Positions 37,501-45,062 of a stretch of 64,000 nucleotides of DNA are shown piece by piece. The DNA is taken from the NCBI GenBank assembly GCA_019638615.1, contig JAHBTL010000040.1, positions 1 to 64,000 on the forward strand, read 5' to 3'. Position numbers and translations under genes: made by a program. The notes under the pieces were generated by a model. The model did no database searches and was not told the DNA's origin. It was given only the letters and a program-made list of their open reading frames with translations. Position 1 is the stretch's first letter, and each line of letters begins with the position of its first letter. The DNA comes from Chitinophagaceae bacterium (GTDB lineage Bacteria > Bacteroidota > Bacteroidia > Chitinophagales > Chitinophagaceae).

Positions 37501-38151
37501 TCAGAGCGGTACGTAGAGCACAAATTTTTCATGAAACCATTCTTCCCGGGCGAAAAGCTCTTTTATTTCCCATATATGCGGACGCAGCTTAGTTTCCGCT
37601 ATTTCCCCGCTCAGATCGCCGCCCTTTAAGCATATAAGACCATTTGTGAAAGCGTCCATTTTTCTTTCTTTTTTCAGCAAAGGCTTGCTCCAGCGCCATA
37701 AGTCCTTTAACGGGGCTACGGCACGGCTTACGGCAAAATCAAATTTGCGGTCTTTCATTTCTTCGGCGCGTATGTGCTGAACCGAAATGTTTTTCAGCTT
37801 CAGGGCTTCTGCCACTGCATTTACCACTTTCAGCTTTTTCCCGATTGAATCAACCATGTGAAATGTAACCTCCGGGAACATAATAGCCAGCGGTATACCC
37901 GGGAACCCGCCACCGGTTCCAATGTCAATGATCTCAAGACCATCTGTAAAATTAAAAATAGCGGCTATTGAAAGAGAATGCAATACATGTTTTTCATAAA
38001 GGGCGTCAATATCTTTCCGGGAAATCACGTTTATTTTTTCATTCCATTCGGTATATACGCCTTCCAGCGCCGATAACTGTTGCAATTGTACAGGAGTGAA
38101 GTCAGCAAAATATTTTGTGATTACTTCCAGTTTGCTTTTGGCTTCCTCCAT
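37501..38151 (-). CDS. rsmG: 16S rRNA (guanine527-N7)-methyltransferase RsmG
   Basis: Methylates N7 of G527 in the 530 loop of 16S rRNA using S-adenosylmethionine. The 216-residue length is normal. The SAM-binding motif IIDIGTGGGFPGIPLAIMFP is complete, followed by FHMVDSIGKKLKVV and the typical FDFAVSRAVAPLKDLWRW. Its first 31 nt overlap the 3' end of the glycosyltransferase gene, indicating translational coupling. Loss of this enzyme in other bacteria gives low-level streptomycin resistance. Confidence 0.95.
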   Translation of the reverse strand: MEEAKSKLEVITKYFADFTPVQLQQLSALEGVYTEWNEKINVISRKDIDALYEKHVLHSLSIAAIFNFTDGLEIIDIGTGGGFPGIPLAIMFPEVTFHMVDSIGKKLKVVNAVAEALKLKNISVQHIRAEEMKDRKFDFAVSRAVAPLKDLWRWSKPLLKKERKMDAFTNGLICLKGGDLSGEIAETKLRPHIWEIKELFAREEWFHEKFVLYVPL

Positions 38152-39245
38152 AACGCGGAAATAAAAATGAGGTAATAGAAAAACATAAAGATATCAAAGG
38201 CCCAGAACCACTTGAACAGGTCTTTTTCATTCAGCCTGTCCATTGCCTTGTACCAGATAATGCCCTGGATGATGCAGCGCAGGAGAAAAACCCCAAGCGC
38301 TATCTCCCACCTGAAAAAAAGGATAGCAGCGGCGAATAAAGGATAAAACCAAAAATGACTGAAGGCGTATAAGCCCAGCAGGAAACGATGTTTGGCTTTG
38401 TAAAACTTAGCGGTGGTAAAATGCCTTTGCTTCTGCTGCCACCACTCGCTCCATGTTTTTTTGGGTTCCGATAAGGTAAACGCTTCTTTGTCGATAGAAA
38501 TATCGGTATTGATGGAGGTAGCAGCGGCGTTAATAAAAAGGTCATCATCTCCCCCGGGAACATGATTGTGCGCGGAAAAGCCTTTCTGCCTGAAAAAAAC
38601 TTCACGTTTATAGGCCAAATTGCGGCCCACTCCCATATAGGGTACCCCGGCCAGTGCATACGACAGGTACTGCAGGGCAGTATGAAAAGTTTCGAAACGA
38701 ATGATTTTATTCAACAGTCCTTTGCGCTTGTAATAGGCTCCATACCCCAGCACAATTTCAATCCCTCTTTCGAACTTATCCGTCATTTTCTGCATCCAGA
38801 ACTCACTTGCCGGCACGCAATCGGCATCTGTTAACAATACAATGTCGTATTTGGCCATTTTTATTCCCATAGACAAAGGGAATTTTTTACCGGGAATAAA
38901 GCGGGCTTCCTGCTTTAATTCCAGCATCTGCAACTGCGGAAAATCCTTTTGCAACGCCTCAATCAGGTATTTTGACTCATCTATTGAATTATCATTAACC
39001 AAAATCAGCTCCTGCTTGCCGGAATAATCCTGCACCAGCACACCGGGAAGATTTTTGGCTAAATTTGCAGCCTCGTCGCGGGCGCATATTATAACAGATA
39101 CAGGTTGCTGGCGGGGCATACCCGTAGGATGGTTGGGGTAAAAAGCCAGTCTTCTGAAAAAATACAGGTAATATATGATTTGGATAAGAGCTATGATACA
39201 AAACGCTCCAAAAATAATTTCGCTCCAGTCTATCTTTTCGATCAT
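38121..39245 (-). CDS. Membrane glycosyltransferase family 2
   Basis: GT2 enzyme of 374 residues. An N-terminal membrane helix (about 10-30) precedes a GT-A domain with VSVIICARDEAANLAKNLPG, the strand motif LILVNDNSIDES and the metal-binding DAD in LLTDADCVPAS. A later GGDDDLFINAAA holds further conserved acidic residues, and WSEWWQQKQRHF corresponds to a QxxRW-like motif. Two or three C-terminal membrane helices follow. Such enzymes transfer sugars to lipid or polymer acceptors; the product is unknown. It overlaps rsmG by 31 nt and is divergent from tgt. Confidence 0.88.
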   Translation of the reverse strand: MIEKIDWSEIIFGAFCIIALIQIIYYLYFFRRLAFYPNHPTGMPRQQPVSVIICARDEAANLAKNLPGVLVQDYSGKQELILVNDNSIDESKYLIEALQKDFPQLQMLELKQEARFIPGKKFPLSMGIKMAKYDIVLLTDADCVPASEFWMQKMTDKFERGIEIVLGYGAYYKRKGLLNKIIRFETFHTALQYLSYALAGVPYMGVGRNLAYKREVFFRQKGFSAHNHVPGGDDDLFINAAATSINTDISIDKEAFTLSEPKKTWSEWWQQKQRHFTTAKFYKAKHRFLLGLYAFSHFWFYPLFAAAILFFRWEIALGVFLLRCIIQGIIWYKAMDRLNEKDLFKWFWAFDIFMFFYYLIFISALWRKPKANWK

Positions 39246-39316
39246 GGCGGCGAAGGTAAGAAATACAAATATTTGTTATTAAGGATTTATCGTAATGTGA
39301 AAATATTTTGAGCAAT

Positions 39317-40456
39317 ATGGGAGCACTTCAGTTTGAGCTGCAAAAGCAGGATCTGTCATCAAAAGCAAGAACAGGCATTATTACTACCGACCATGGCACC
39401 ATACCTACTCCCATTTTTATGCCCGTGGGCACAGGCGGCAGCGTAAAGGCTGTTACACAGGCACAATTGAACGGGGAGGTAAAAGCCGGCATTATCCTGG
39501 GCAATACCTATCACCTGTACCTGCGCCCAGGAACGGAAACTCTTGAACATGCGGGCGGACTGCACCGTTTTATGCACTGGGACAAGCCGATCCTGACCGA
39601 CAGCGGCGGCTACCAGGTATTTTCATTGGCGGGCACCCGGAAAATCAACGAAGAAGGAGTAATGTTCCAGAGCCATATTGATGGCAGTAAACATCTTTTT
39701 ACGCCCGAAAAAGTAATGGATATACAGCGAAGCATAGGGGCAGATATTATAATGGCTTTCGATGAATGCCCGCCCTACCCCAGCGATCATGCCTATGCTG
39801 AAAAATCCATGCACCTTACCCACCGCTGGCTGGACCGGAGCTTTAACCAGGTACAAAATACCAGTAGCCGGTACGGGCATACGCAAAACCTCTTTCCGAT
39901 TGTGCAGGGAGGCACTTATACCGATCTCAGGAAGCTGTCGTGCGAATACGTGAGCTCTAAAAATGCCACCGGCAATGCCATCGGGGGATTGAGCGTGGGA
40001 GAACCGGAACTCATGATGTATGAGTTGTGCGGATTGTGCTGCGAAAATCTCCCTGTTCACAAGCCACGGTATCTTATGGGGGTAGGCACTCCCTGGAATA
40101 TACTGGAATGCATTGCGCTGGGTATAGATATGTTTGACTGCGTAATGCCTACCCGCAACGGGCGGAACGCGATGTTATTTACTTCAAACGGCGTGATCAA
40201 TATTGATAATAAAAAATGGGAAAATGATTTTTCGCCTATAGACGATGGCATTGAGTGCACAACAAGCAACTATTACAGCAAAGCCTATCTCCGGCATCTT
40301 TTTAAATCAAAAGAAATACTGGGGCTTACGATAGCCAGTATTCAAAACCTTGCGTTTTACCTGCATGTCGTTACGGAAGCCCGCAGGCATATTGAAGCGG
40401 GGGATTTTGCAGGCTGGAAGGAAGAAAGCGTAGCGAGATTTAAGCAGAGGCTTTGA
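39317..40456 (+). CDS. tgt: Queuine/preQ1 tRNA-ribosyltransferase with degenerate zinc site
   Basis: Exchanges guanine for preQ1 at the wobble position of tRNAs with GUN anticodons. Family motifs are clear: ILGNTYHLYLRPG, LTDSGGYQVFSL, MAFDECPPYP (Asp nucleophile region), GGLSVGEP and FDCVMPTRNGRNA. The length of 379 residues is normal. The zinc-binding C-x-C-xx-C...H pattern is mostly lost: the segment reads GIECTTSNYYSKAYLRHL, where only the middle Cys remains, and the downstream His is Gln in SIQNLAFY. I start at ATG 39317; a TTG 9 nt upstream is less likely. The gene is divergent from the GT2 gene, 71 nt apart. Confidence 0.95.
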   Translation: MGALQFELQKQDLSSKARTGIITTDHGTIPTPIFMPVGTGGSVKAVTQAQLNGEVKAGIILGNTYHLYLRPGTETLEHAGGLHRFMHWDKPILTDSGGYQVFSLAGTRKINEEGVMFQSHIDGSKHLFTPEKVMDIQRSIGADIIMAFDECPPYPSDHAYAEKSMHLTHRWLDRSFNQVQNTSSRYGHTQNLFPIVQGGTYTDLRKLSCEYVSSKNATGNAIGGLSVGEPELMMYELCGLCCENLPVHKPRYLMGVGTPWNILECIALGIDMFDCVMPTRNGRNAMLFTSNGVINIDNKKWENDFSPIDDGIECTTSNYYSKAYLRHLFKSKEILGLTIASIQNLAFYLHVVTEARRHIEAGDFAGWKEESVARFKQRL

Positions 40457-40800
40457 GATTGATGATTGCTGATTTGGGGATTGCTGATTTAGGGATTGCT
40501 GATTTGAGATCAGTTGCAGGGTTTGGAGTTTATAAGATATGGTATTTGAGATTTGAAATTCGATATTTGAGATTGGATGATGGGTATTTGACACCCATAG
40601 CTGATGGCTGATAGCCGACGGCTGACAGCCCTCCGTGTGTCTTAGTGTCTTTCTGCCTGCCTGCCGGCATAGGCAGGGTTCAAAAAAGCCCATAGCTGAA
40701 TGCTGATAGCTAATACAGGTTTGTGGTTTGTGGTTTATAATTTGTCGTTTCGGATTTTGATTTCTCAACCATAAACAAAAAACCATAAACTATAAATAGC
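40457..40800. repeat. Mosaic intergenic repeat, copy 2 (inverted to copy 1)
   Basis: Between tgt and the esterase gene. It starts with three tandem copies of about 17 nt (GGGATTGCTGATTT type, 40464-40515), followed by phrases whose reverse complements occur at 28062-28403: ATTTGAGATTTGAAATT, CATAGCTGAATGCTGATAGC (40690-40709), GTGTCTTAGTGTCTTT and GTTTGTGGTTTATA. A palindromic CTGCCTGCCTGCCGGCATAG (about 40651-40670) is inserted. A 159-codon frame across it is an artefact of the repeats. Confidence 0.7.
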
Positions 40801-40812
40801 TGATCGCTCACT

Positions 40813-41631
40813 TTATTTCTTCTTTTGCCCAAACAGCCACGGCAACAATTCCGGCTCTGCAAAAGCGTTTTTCCAGCTATCGTGTTTTACGCCGGGATAT
40901 TCCGTATACTTAACTTTTGCTCCTGCTTCTTTCAACGCTTCTACCATTACCCTTGAATTTTTTACCGGAACCACATCATCATCCGCTCCGTGAAACACCC
41001 ATACAGGAAATTTTTTAGCATACAATTTCGCTCCCTCCGGATTTCCGCCTCCGCAAACAGGAAAAGAAGCGGCAAATAAACCAGGCCTCCGCCATAACAA
41101 TTCAAATGTTCCAAAACCACCCATCGATAGCCCGCCCAGGTAGATCCGTTTTTTATCCACCACCCCGCTGTTAACCAGCGTATCAATAAAGCTCATTACC
41201 ATCTGCAAAGGACGTGTTGGCGCTACATCCATCGGGAACCTGAATATAACAGAATCGCCCGACTGTTCTTTTTGCCTTACACTCCATGATGAATTTTCAG
41301 GACATTGCGGGAAAACAACAATTGCCGGAAATTTTTCACGGTTAAGGGAATCTGCGAAAAAGCTTCCTCCCCATGTTAACTGCGATTCGTTGTCGTTGCC
41401 GCGTTCGCTGGATCCGTGGAGGAATATAACCAAAGGATATTTTTTACCGGCAGAAAAATGCAGCGGAGAAAGGATGCGGCAAGGCAGGGTATCTCCTCCC
41501 TGTAAAAAAAGCTGGCGCTCAAAAGCGCTGTAATCGGGCAGTTGCTGGGCATGCAACGCATTCCCTCCGACCCAGAAAAAAAATAGCAGTTGAAGCGGGT
41601 AAAGTTTGAAACTATTGTGAATATTTTTCAT
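40813..41631 (-). CDS. Secreted alpha/beta-hydrolase (esterase/peptidase-like)
   Basis: Secreted hydrolase of 272 residues with a signal peptide ending near NALHAQ. The alpha/beta-hydrolase signs are complete: oxyanion region IFLHGSSERG, nucleophile Ser in GGLSMGGFG, Asp in FHGADDDVVP and His in PGVKHDSW. It resembles the phospholipase/carboxylesterase and predicted-peptidase group that removes acyl groups from plant polymers or other esters. ATG at 41631 is chosen because the signal peptide follows at once (MKNIHNSFKLYPLQLLFFFW); a start 15 nt upstream is possible. The gene is monocistronic and divergent from the LptF/G permease gene. Confidence 0.85.
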   Translation of the reverse strand: MKNIHNSFKLYPLQLLFFFWVGGNALHAQQLPDYSAFERQLFLQGGDTLPCRILSPLHFSAGKKYPLVIFLHGSSERGNDNESQLTWGGSFFADSLNREKFPAIVVFPQCPENSSWSVRQKEQSGDSVIFRFPMDVAPTRPLQMVMSFIDTLVNSGVVDKKRIYLGGLSMGGFGTFELLWRRPGLFAASFPVCGGGNPEGAKLYAKKFPVWVFHGADDDVVPVKNSRVMVEALKEAGAKVKYTEYPGVKHDSWKNAFAEPELLPWLFGQKKK

Positions 41632-41712
41632 AACAGGAAGATACAAAGTTCTTTTTAGAGTTTTCGGTTACTTTTGCCCATTGTTTCGTTATAACCCGTT
41701 AGGGCGCATGGC

Positions 41713-42795
41713 ATGAAAAAAATAGACTGGTACATATTTAAGAATTTCATCTTTACATTTGTTTACTGTATCCTGCTGTTTACCGCCATTTCTGTGGTGG
41801 TAGACATCAGCGAAAAGACAGATGATTTTGCAAAAGCCAACCTCTCTGCCGGTTTTGTAATGCGAAATTATTATGTAGGATTTGTTCCGTTCATCGTATC
41901 TTTTTTGTTTCCGTTGTTCACATTTATCGCGGTCATTTTTTTCACATCGCGTTTGGCCAACCGCTCCGAAATTATTGCCATGCTGGCAAGCGGTACCAGC
42001 TTTAACCGCCTGTTGAAGCCGTATATCATCGGCGGTATTTTGTTAGCGGCTTTATTGTGGTTCGGGAACCGGTCGCTGGTGCCCAAAGCAAATGAAATAC
42101 GAACGGCCTTCGAGCTCAAATATGTAAAAACCCAGGGCTCCTCCTACTCAGGCAATACGGGCATCTATATGCGCATTGATTCTGTTACTTATTGCGGCAT
42201 CAGGTATTACGATACCGCGGGTAAAAACGGAAGCGGTTTTTTCATGGACAAGCTCCAGGATAATAAGGTAGTGTACAACCTTCGCTCCGATAATATATCC
42301 TGGGATGCATCTTCCAAAAAATGGCGGATCAGCGGGGTAATTGAAAGAAAGATCAACGGACTGAACGAAGAGGTAAAACAGGACACCGTACGAAGGCTCA
42401 ATTTTAATTTCACGCCTGAAGATCTTAAAAAAGACGAATACGTAAAATCGCGGCTTACCACGCCTGAACTACGCCGCATGGTAACAGTGGAGAAGATCAG
42501 GGGATCGGAAGGGATCAATGATCTTGAAGTAGAATTGTACAGGAGAGACGCCACGCCTGTAACCGTGCTGATCCTTACGCTGATCGGGGCCATTCTTGCC
42601 TCGCGCAAAATACGCGGTGGCAGCGGCGTTCATATTGCCGCAGGTTTTGCCATAGCGGCTTTGTTTATTTTGTTTGACCGGTTTTCAACCATTTTCAGTG
42701 TAAAAGGGAACCTCCCTCCCATTATTGCCGCATGGCTGCCCAATGTTATTTTTGGGTTACTTACTTATTACCTGTACAGAAGGGCGCCCAAATAA
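41713..42795 (+). CDS. LptF/LptG-family lipopolysaccharide export permease
   Basis: Inner-membrane subunit of the LPS export ABC transporter (YjgP/YjgQ family), 360 residues. Three N-terminal membrane helices (FIFTFVYCILLFTAISVVVD; VGFVPFIVSFLFPLFTFIAV; LKPYIIGGILLAALLWFG) precede a periplasmic beta-jellyroll (about 130-270), then three C-terminal helices (TVLILTLIGAILAS onward). The charged N-terminus MKKIDWYIFKNF is typical. I cannot tell LptF from LptG with certainty; the single gene copy seen and the short length favour the LptG-like type. Citrate synthase follows 146 nt later. Confidence 0.87.
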   Translation: MKKIDWYIFKNFIFTFVYCILLFTAISVVVDISEKTDDFAKANLSAGFVMRNYYVGFVPFIVSFLFPLFTFIAVIFFTSRLANRSEIIAMLASGTSFNRLLKPYIIGGILLAALLWFGNRSLVPKANEIRTAFELKYVKTQGSSYSGNTGIYMRIDSVTYCGIRYYDTAGKNGSGFFMDKLQDNKVVYNLRSDNISWDASSKKWRISGVIERKINGLNEEVKQDTVRRLNFNFTPEDLKKDEYVKSRLTTPELRRMVTVEKIRGSEGINDLEVELYRRDATPVTVLILTLIGAILASRKIRGGSGVHIAAGFAIAALFILFDRFSTIFSVKGNLPPIIAAWLPNVIFGLLTYYLYRRAPK

Positions 42796-42941
42796 TAATT
42801 ATTGAAAAAAAGGGCTGATTAACGCCTAAATTGCTTTCAAACCTAAATTTTTCCGTGTATATAGCGCTGTTTTGGCTAACTTTAGCGCTATTCGCTAACC
42901 AGTTTATAAAATTCACCTGCAATCTGATTAAAACACGAAAT

Positions 42942-44267
42942 ATGGCCACAATAAAAGAAAGGTTCAAAGCCAAAGCCGATGATTTGTCAGCAGAAATTAA
43001 AGAGATATTAAAGAAACATGGTACCAGGACAATAGGAGAAGTTCAACTTTCGCAAGTGTACCAGGGTATGAGGGGGATTACAGGCCTGGTAACAGAAACA
43101 TCGCTGCTGGACGCCCAGGAAGGCATCCGGTTCAGAGGTTATTCTATTCCGGAATTACAGGAAAAACTGCCCAAAGCGCCGGGGGGAACCGAGCCCCTGC
43201 CTGAAGGTTTATTTTATTTAATGCTGCTGGGAGAATTGCCGGAAGTCCGGGATGCGGAAGAAGTTACCAGTGCGTGGCAACGCCGGTCGCATGTTCCCAA
43301 TTATGTATTTGACGCGATAGAAGCGTTGCCTAAGTCTTCGCACCCCATGACGCAGTTTGTAGTAGCCATTATGGCGCTGCAAACCGAAAGTATCTTTGCC
43401 CGCAAATATGCCCAGGGGATGAGCAAAAAAGATTATTGGGATGCCGTGTATGATGATTCCATGAACCTGATAGCACGTTTGCCCAGGGTTGCCGCCTACA
43501 TCTATCGCCGGAAATATAAAGATGAAAAGCACATTCAGCCCGATGGGCTGCTCGATTGGTCGGGCAATTTTGCGCACATGCTGGGCTTTGAAGACGAAAG
43601 CTTCAAAGAGCTGATGCGGCTTTACATGACCATACATGCCGACCACGAAGGAGGAAATGTATCGGCTCATACTACACACCTGGTAGGATCCGCGCTCAGC
43701 GATCCCTACCTGAGCTTTGCCGCCGGGATGAACGGGCTTGCCGGTCCTTTGCACGGACTGGCAAACCAGGAAGTAATAAAATGGATATTTGATCTGCGTG
43801 AAGAACTGGGAGTAGCGCTTCCGTCGAAAGAGCAGATCGAAGAATATGTAAAGAAAACACTGGGAGAAGGCAAGGTAGTACCGGGCTATGGTCATGCGGT
43901 ATTGCGCAAAACCGATCCCCGCTTTTCTGCACAAATGGAATTCGGGAAGAAGCATATGCCCGATGATCCGCTGGTAAACATTGTATGGAGGGTTTACGAC
44001 GTGGTTCCGGAAGTACTGAAATCGCTGGGCAAAGTGAAGAATCCATGGCCGAATGTAGACGCCCACAGCGGGGCATTGCTGGTGCATTATGGCCTGGTGG
44101 AATACGAGTTCTATACCGTATTATTTGGCGTAAGCCGCGCTTTAGGAGTACTGGCAAGTCTTTGCTGGGACAGGGCTCTCGGGCTTCCCATAGAAAGACC
44201 CAAGTCCATCACCACCGCATCTGTAAAAGACTGGCTGGAAGGTAAGGGCGAAATATGGGGTGATTAA
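42942..44267 (+). CDS. gltA: Citrate synthase, mitochondrial (eukaryotic) type
   Basis: Condenses oxaloacetate and acetyl-CoA to citrate. The 441-residue protein carries the catalytic triad in the motifs GPLHGLANQEV (His), VPGYGHAVLRKTDPRF (His) and NVDAHSGALL (Asp). Its segments GGNVSAHTTHLVGSALSDPY, LSFAAGMNGLAGPLHGLANQ and YTVLFGVSRALGVLA match animal mitochondrial citrate synthase much more closely than E. coli GltA. The N-terminal extension and EIKEILKKHGTRTIGEVQLS also resemble the mitochondrial enzyme, without its transit peptide. ATG at 42942 gives MATIKERFKAKA; the open frame runs upstream to 42831 but looks non-coding. A terminator follows. Confidence 0.95.
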   Translation: MATIKERFKAKADDLSAEIKEILKKHGTRTIGEVQLSQVYQGMRGITGLVTETSLLDAQEGIRFRGYSIPELQEKLPKAPGGTEPLPEGLFYLMLLGELPEVRDAEEVTSAWQRRSHVPNYVFDAIEALPKSSHPMTQFVVAIMALQTESIFARKYAQGMSKKDYWDAVYDDSMNLIARLPRVAAYIYRRKYKDEKHIQPDGLLDWSGNFAHMLGFEDESFKELMRLYMTIHADHEGGNVSAHTTHLVGSALSDPYLSFAAGMNGLAGPLHGLANQEVIKWIFDLREELGVALPSKEQIEEYVKKTLGEGKVVPGYGHAVLRKTDPRFSAQMEFGKKHMPDDPLVNIVWRVYDVVPEVLKSLGKVKNPWPNVDAHSGALLVHYGLVEYEFYTVLFGVSRALGVLASLCWDRALGLPIERPKSITTASVKDWLEGKGEIWGD

Positions 44268-44302
44268 TACAATGCTCATCAAACAGAACGTGAAATAATA
44301 AG

Positions 44303-44332
44303 AACCAGGTTAAACAACCTGGTTTTTTATTT
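44303..44332 (+). terminator. Terminator of citrate synthase
   Basis: AACCAGGTT (44303-44311), loop AAAC, AACCTGGTT (44316-44324), then a T-rich tract to 44333. A perfect 9-bp stem about 35 nt after the stop codon. Confidence 0.85.
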
Positions 44333-44379
44333 TGGTTAAATACCGTGGCGGTCTATATTTGCAGTCCCGAAAAATGACC

Positions 44380-44453
44380 GGGGGTTTAGCTCAGCTGGCT
44401 AGAGCGTTTGCATGGCATGCAAAAGGTCACCGGTTCGACTCCGGTAACCTCCA
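44380..44453 (+). tRNA. tRNA-Ala (anticodon GGC)
   Basis: A complete cloverleaf of 74 nt can be folded by eye. Acceptor GGGGGTT pairs with AACCTCC and includes the G3-U70 wobble pair that defines alanine tRNA. The D arm is GCTC-AGCTGGCTA-GAGC, the anticodon stem TTTGC/GCAAA with loop ATGGCAT (anticodon GGC at 44414-44416), and the T arm ACCGG-TTCGACT-CCGGT. The discriminator is A; CCA is not encoded. It lies between citrate synthase and the GNAT gene with its own terminator. Confidence 0.96.
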
Positions 44454-44462
44454 CTTCAAAAG

Positions 44463-44490
44463 GCTACCTGTTTTTACAGGTAGCTTTTTT
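44463..44490 (+). terminator. Terminator of tRNA-Ala
   Basis: GCTACCTG (44463-44470), a 6-nt loop and CAGGTAGC (44477-44484), then T6. It starts 9 nt after the tRNA 3' end. Confidence 0.85.
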
Positions 44491-44573
44491 GTTTGTAACG
44501 ATTTCCGGCTTTTGATTGTCACATAAAAAATGCCAGCACTCAGGCAACAAACAACCACATCGCGGAGAAAGAC

Positions 44574-45053
44574 ATGACAGTTAAGAACCAACATATAACT
44601 TTTGCCAGGCTTAACAGGGAGGACGAACTACCTTACGAGCTTTTATTGCTTGCCGATCCTTCAAAAGACTTAGTGGATAAATACCTGGAACAGTCTGACA
44701 TATTTACGGCAAAACAAATTGACGAAATAATTGGCGTTATTGTATTATTTCCATTGACAGCAGAAACAGTTGAGATCAAAAATATTGCTGTAAAGCCAGC
44801 ATTCCAGGGACAGGGAACAGGCAGCTATCTGATCAAAAATGTGATCCGGTTTGCTTTGCTTAACGGATACAAAACCATTTGCATCGGGACAGCCAATTCA
44901 AGTGTGGGGCAACTTTACCTGTATCAAAAGCTTGGCTTCGAAATAACTGATATAAAAAGAAATTTTTTTACAGACAACTATGCTGAACCCATTTACGAAA
45001 ATGGTATCCAGGCGAAACATATGTTGGTGCTGACAAGGCCATTAATTGCCTGA
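44574..45053 (+). CDS. GNAT-family N-acetyltransferase
   Basis: Small acetyl-CoA-dependent acetyltransferase of 159 residues. The acetyl-CoA-binding motif A is clear: VEIKNIAVKPAFQGQGTGSY followed by LIKNVIRFALLNGYKTI, and the usual motif B LYLYQKLGFEITDI. The substrate is unknown; close relatives are annotated only as GNAT enzymes. It stands alone after tRNA-Ala and is convergent with the next gene (9 nt between stop codons). Confidence 0.88.
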   Translation: MTVKNQHITFARLNREDELPYELLLLADPSKDLVDKYLEQSDIFTAKQIDEIIGVIVLFPLTAETVEIKNIAVKPAFQGQGTGSYLIKNVIRFALLNGYKTICIGTANSSVGQLYLYQKLGFEITDIKRNFFTDNYAEPIYENGIQAKHMLVLTRPLIA

Positions 45054-45062
45054 GCCTCTCCC

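Noticed and set aside
40464-40515. Tandem GGGATTGCTGATTT units considered as a CRISPR array
   Set aside because: No distinct spacers, unit too short and no cas genes nearby.
40307-40786. 159-codon minus-strand frame with SNQQSLNQQSPNQQSS
   Set aside because: It arises from the mosaic repeat and overlaps the 3' end of tgt; no protein character.
44332-44526. 64-codon open frame reading LAQLARAFAWHAKGHRFDSG
   Set aside because: It is a translation of tRNA-Ala(GGC) and its flanks, a known kind of false gene.
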